DNA of 64,000 nucleotides from Anaerolineae bacterium (GTDB lineage Bacteria; Chloroflexota; Anaerolineae; 4572-78; J111): contig JAKLJP010000032.1 in assembly GCA_023151115.1 (NCBI GenBank), positions 1-64,000 of the forward strand, read 5' to 3'. The notes under the pieces are model-generated. The model had not been told where the DNA came from. It saw nothing but the letters and a program-made list of their open reading frames with translations, and ran no database searches. The translations under genes were made by a program, and so were the position numbers. Of this stretch, positions 61,125-64,000 are shown piece after piece (positions within the stretch are counted from its first letter, which is position 1; every line of letters starts with the position of its first letter).

Positions 61125-64000
61125 TCACTCCGTCACCCGGAACACCCCCCCATCCCCGCGCCCAAACACCTCCGGGAAGTACATCTCCTCGGCGTGAGTG
61201 GGGATGACCCGGAACTCGCCGGGGATGGAGGCGCGAATGGAGTAGGTATACTCATAGGTGCCTTTAGGCAGATAAGTGGCAAACAGGGCCGCCTTCTCGT
61301 CGCGCAGTTCGCTGTGCGAGAACCACCACCAGCCGTAGCCGCCGCCCCAGGGATTGCGCCGGTCGGTGCGGGTCAGCTCCGGCTGCTCGCCGACGACGCT
61401 GGTGGTAGCCAGGCTGGCGTCAATACCCTCGGTGCCGGCGGGGAAGGGGTCTTCGACCACGACGTAGTGCAAATCATTGGGGGCGATAATGGTCAGCTTG
61501 ACCCGGATAATGTCGCCCACTTTGGCTTCGGTGATGGGTTTGCCATCTTCGTCACCTTCCAGGCTGTACTGGCGGGAGACGATAATCCCCCGGTCCAGCG
61601 CTTTGACTTCCTGCACCGGCTTGTAGTAGGTCAGGTAAGCCGAGTAATACAACCGCCCCGGCGACTCCTCGGACACGTCGCCGCCGAGCGGGTCGCGCTC
61701 AATCGCCAGCCGGTTGACGGCATCCGCCAGTAAATCTCCAATCTCCAATCTCAGCTTAACCGTTTCGTCAATATTCTCTTCATTGACCGTGCCTTCGCCC
61801 AACCCTTCGCCGTTCAAGGTGACATTCCAGGCATAGTTGCCTTCCAGTTCGCCGGTGGCCACCATAAAATCGGTCAGGCCGATGATAGCCCAGGCCGTTT
61901 CCTGGGTGGTTTCCCAGTGGCCGCCGTTCTCGCGGACGCTCATCAGCCAGCGCACGGCGTTAGCCAGCAGCGGGTGATCGGGCTGGATGCGCGACAGGGC
62001 GGCGATGATGATGGCCGTGCTGCGGGTGTCGGTGTTCATGGCGTAGTAATCCACCTGGGCCTCTTCCCAATGCGCCCCGGTCGCGCTGACAATGGCCGCA
62101 CTGGTGATGTCGTCGAGCAGGGTGTCAATCTGGCTGGCATTTTCGTCCAGCAGGTGGATGGCCATGGCCAGGTAAGCCCGGCCAAAGAGGTCCAGCTTTT
62201 GCCGCTGATCAAATAGGGCGATGCTGCGGCCCAGATCGCCGGAGCCGGCTTCGGCCAGCACGTAGAGGATGAAGGCCTGGCGGTTGCCCTGCCACGAGTC
62301 CTCGATGTCTTTGGGGGCGGTCAGACTGGCCTCCAGGTAAGAGATAGCCTGCTCGACCACGTAATCATCCACCGGGAAGTCGGCCCGGCGGGCCTCGACC
62401 AGGCCCAATAGGACGTAAGCGGTCAGGAAGGGGTTGCTCTCGTCCAGCACCCACCAGCCCCAGCCGCCGTCCACGTGCTGCTGGCTGTAGAGCCGCTGTA
62501 AACCCAGGCCGACCAGTCCGGGCAGCTTCGCTTCCAGTTCCGGGTTGTTCATGTTGAGCTGCTCGTAAGCGCGGAAGGTGAAGACGTTGGGCAAAAAGCG
62601 GCTGACCGTCTGCTCGGTACACTCGTAGCGGAAATGCTCCAGGTAGGTCAGCCCATCGCGCATGCCGGCGGCCAGGCTGGGGTCTACGCTCACGGTCAGG
62701 TCGCCCTGGGTCGGGTCGAAATTGGCCGGGAGCGCAATGCCTTCGGTGCGCGTGCCGTCTTCGACCAGCACCCCAGCAGTGGCGACGGTTTCCGGCGTGC
62801 TAAAGCGATAGATGGGCAGGTCAAAGGTCAGCGCGTCGCCGTAATCGGCGGATTTCGCGCCCATGGTCAGGCTGGCCGTTTCGGCATCCGTGACCGTCAC
62901 CTTGAACTCAACCTTGATGCGTTCTCCATTCTTGACCTCTAGAGTAGGTGTACCCTCGCTCTGCCATTCGCCATTCGCTATTCGCCATTCCCCAATCTCT
63001 AACCCTGCCGCCTCAAACCTGGCTTCGACCTCCTGCGTTGCTTGGGTATTGTTCTGGACAATCAGGCCCAAGACGGCCTCATCGCCGACCACAAAGAAGC
63101 GCGGGGCGACCGGGCGGACCAGCAGCGGCTTGGCGCTGACAATCTCGACCGTACTTTCGCCCACCAGGGTATCAGCCCCGGTGACGCCCTTGCCGGTCAG
63201 GGTCCAGGTGGTCAGGTTGTCGGGCAGCTTGGCCTCGACCGTGCCCTCGCCGTTTTCGTCGGTGGTGAAGTCGGCAATCCAGAGGGCCGTATCTTTGAAC
63301 TCGCCCCGAATGTTGCCAAAGCCTTCGTCAAAGCCGCCGCCGCCGCCCTTGGCTTCGGGGGCTACGGCCAGGTTGATGCGGTCAATGGCCAGGGTCAGGC
63401 CGCCGGCGGTGGTCACGCCCAGACCGCGCGTGCGCCAGAAAGTGCTCAAAAGCTGGCCCGGTGTTTCCGGGGCCAGGGTTAGCACGGCCTTGTCTACCAG
63501 AGCCAGGGAGAGTTCGGCCTTGACCGGCTGGCCCTGCGCGTCGGTGACCTGCACCTTGTATTCGGCGGTTTCGCCGGGTTGGTAGGTTTCCTCGGCGGGT
63601 TTGTTGGGGGTTAAAGTAATTTGTAACTGCTTTTCGCTGGTGTTGATGGGCAGGCTGGCGTAGCCGACCTTAAAGCTGGGCAGTTCGCCGCTGACCTGCT
63701 CTTCTTCGCCGACGGTAATCAGCGAAGGCGGCGAGATAACCACCACCGAGACGTACATGTTGGGGATCATCTCCTCGGTGATGGGGATTTCAAGCTGCTC
63801 GCTGTTGGTGGGCAGTTCGGTCACGTAGTGGTCGTAGATGTGGCCGCGCTCCAGCGTAACCAAAGCCTTGACCGTGCCGCTGTAAGGGTGAGGCACCAGC
63901 ACCGTGGCCGTATCGCCGATGTTGTACTCGCGTTTGTCGGCCACCAAATCAATCCGGTCGTTGTTTTCCTGCCGCCAGTTGACATACTCCGCGCCGCTGA
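61125..64000 (-). CDS. Alpha-2-macroglobulin family protein (5' end outside window)
   Basis: 958 codons of the C-terminal part are present, in frame to the window edge. Bacterial A2M proteins are protease traps that often work beside a class A PBP. The MG domains (EYNIGDTATVLVPHPYSGTVKALV), the A2M domain (FTTDENGEGTVEAKLPDNLTTW) and the thioester domain are visible; CTEQ at 62610-62621 is the CxEQ thioester, followed by a helical toroid. The protein ends with a receptor-binding-like domain. A GEWRIANGEWQ stretch comes from GCCATTC heptamers. The gene has its own terminator. Confidence 0.92.
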   Translation of the reverse strand, partial: SGAEYVNWRQENNDRIDLVADKREYNIGDTATVLVPHPYSGTVKALVTLERGHIYDHYVTELPTNSEQLEIPITEEMIPNMYVSVVVISPPSLITVGEEEQVSGELPSFKVGYASLPINTSEKQLQITLTPNKPAEETYQPGETAEYKVQVTDAQGQPVKAELSLALVDKAVLTLAPETPGQLLSTFWRTRGLGVTTAGGLTLAIDRINLAVAPEAKGGGGGFDEGFGNIRGEFKDTALWIADFTTDENGEGTVEAKLPDNLTTWTLTGKGVTGADTLVGESTVEIVSAKPLLVRPVAPRFFVVGDEAVLGLIVQNNTQATQEVEARFEAAGLEIGEWRIANGEWQSEGTPTLEVKNGERIKVEFKVTVTDAETASLTMGAKSADYGDALTFDLPIYRFSTPETVATAGVLVEDGTRTEGIALPANFDPTQGDLTVSVDPSLAAGMRDGLTYLEHFRYECTEQTVSRFLPNVFTFRAYEQLNMNNPELEAKLPGLVGLGLQRLYSQQHVDGGWGWWVLDESNPFLTAYVLLGLVEARRADFPVDDYVVEQAISYLEASLTAPKDIEDSWQGNRQAFILYVLAEAGSGDLGRSIALFDQRQKLDLFGRAYLAMAIHLLDENASQIDTLLDDITSAAIVSATGAHWEEAQVDYYAMNTDTRSTAIIIAALSRIQPDHPLLANAVRWLMSVRENGGHWETTQETAWAIIGLTDFMVATGELEGNYAWNVTLNGEGLGEGTVNEENIDETVKLRLEIGDLLADAVNRLAIERDPLGGDVSEESPGRLYYSAYLTYYKPVQEVKALDRGIIVSRQYSLEGDEDGKPITEAKVGDIIRVKLTIIAPNDLHYVVVEDPFPAGTEGIDASLATTSVVGEQPELTRTDRRNPWGGGYGWWWFSHSELRDEKAALFATYLPKGTYEYTYSIRASIPGEFRVIPTHAEEMYFPEVFGRGDGGVFRVTE
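62961..63000. repeat. In-frame GCCATTC heptamer tract inside the A2M gene
   Basis: GCCATTC, GCCATTC, GCTATTC, GCCATTC, then CCCAATC. It encodes GEWRIANGEWQ on the minus strand. Confidence 0.75.

Overview
The window is high-GC bacterial DNA that looks chromosomal. It is densely packed, with some GTG and TTG starts preceded by clear Shine-Dalgarno sequences. Gene content points to Chloroflexota, probably an Anaerolineae-like lineage. The pointers are a complete-looking mraZ-to-ftsZ division and wall (dcw) cluster, an actinobacterial-style phosphomutase/DUF3090/SCO1664-family triplet, a TPR-C39 protein, proteins rich in CARDB domains, and intergenic short-unit repeats. The phylum is an inference; no rRNA or tRNA gene was seen to confirm it.

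Layout. 1-560: the end of a gene and a frame-broken remnant. 0.56-19.9 kb: mostly single genes or short operons, comprising a secreted UshA-type nucleotidase with an LPTTG tail, an EamA transporter, an MFS transporter, a DnaB-C-like ATPase, AMMECR1, C39 peptidase-TPR, Fe-alcohol dehydrogenase, an SDR epimerase, a WecA/TagO-type transferase, SixA, a LURP-one-like protein, a GNAT, a glycogen debranching enzyme, an AI-2E-family permease, and the phosphomutase/DUF3090/SCO1664 operon. 19.9-23.8 kb: three complex-I-like membrane subunits without the hydrophilic arm. 24.1-44.1 kb, all on the minus strand: mraZ, rsmH, an ftsL-like gene, ftsI/pbp, murF, mraY, a small unknown gene, murD, ftsW, murG, two CvpA-like paralogues, murC, a small unknown gene, murB, ddl, ftsQ, ftsA, ftsZ. 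murE is absent. The cluster is headed by a sigma-70-like promoter overlaid with six TGGG boxes that fit an MraZ operator.

44.3-49.3 kb: divergent rmd-gmd (GDP-6-deoxyhexose synthesis), DUF2085-ubiX-ureohydrolase, and a corA pseudogene. 49.3-55.6 kb: a large glycosidase-like/CotH/CARDB fusion, a DUF1772 remnant, a subtilase with P-domain, and a divergent protein resembling a free-standing subtilase propeptide. 56.0-58.4 kb: a membrane-anchored patatin-like protein. 58.4-61.0 kb: a decayed restriction-modification island (C5-methyltransferase and vsr intact, DUF4928-type nuclease broken). 61.1-64.0 kb: an alpha-2-macroglobulin family protein with a CTEQ thioester motif, cut by the window end.

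The most unusual structure is a set of about twenty short tandem-repeat tracts, mostly with a 7-nt unit whose sequence differs from site to site. They usually sit as a left arm and an inverted right arm at gene 3' ends, and the stop codons of ftsZ, ftsQ, ddl, murB, murC, mraY, the PBP gene and rmd lie inside them. Similar tracts occur in frame inside murB, murC, the alpha-2-macroglobulin gene and a small dcw gene. A separate palindrome family with core CTCGTTCCCAAAC occurs four times.
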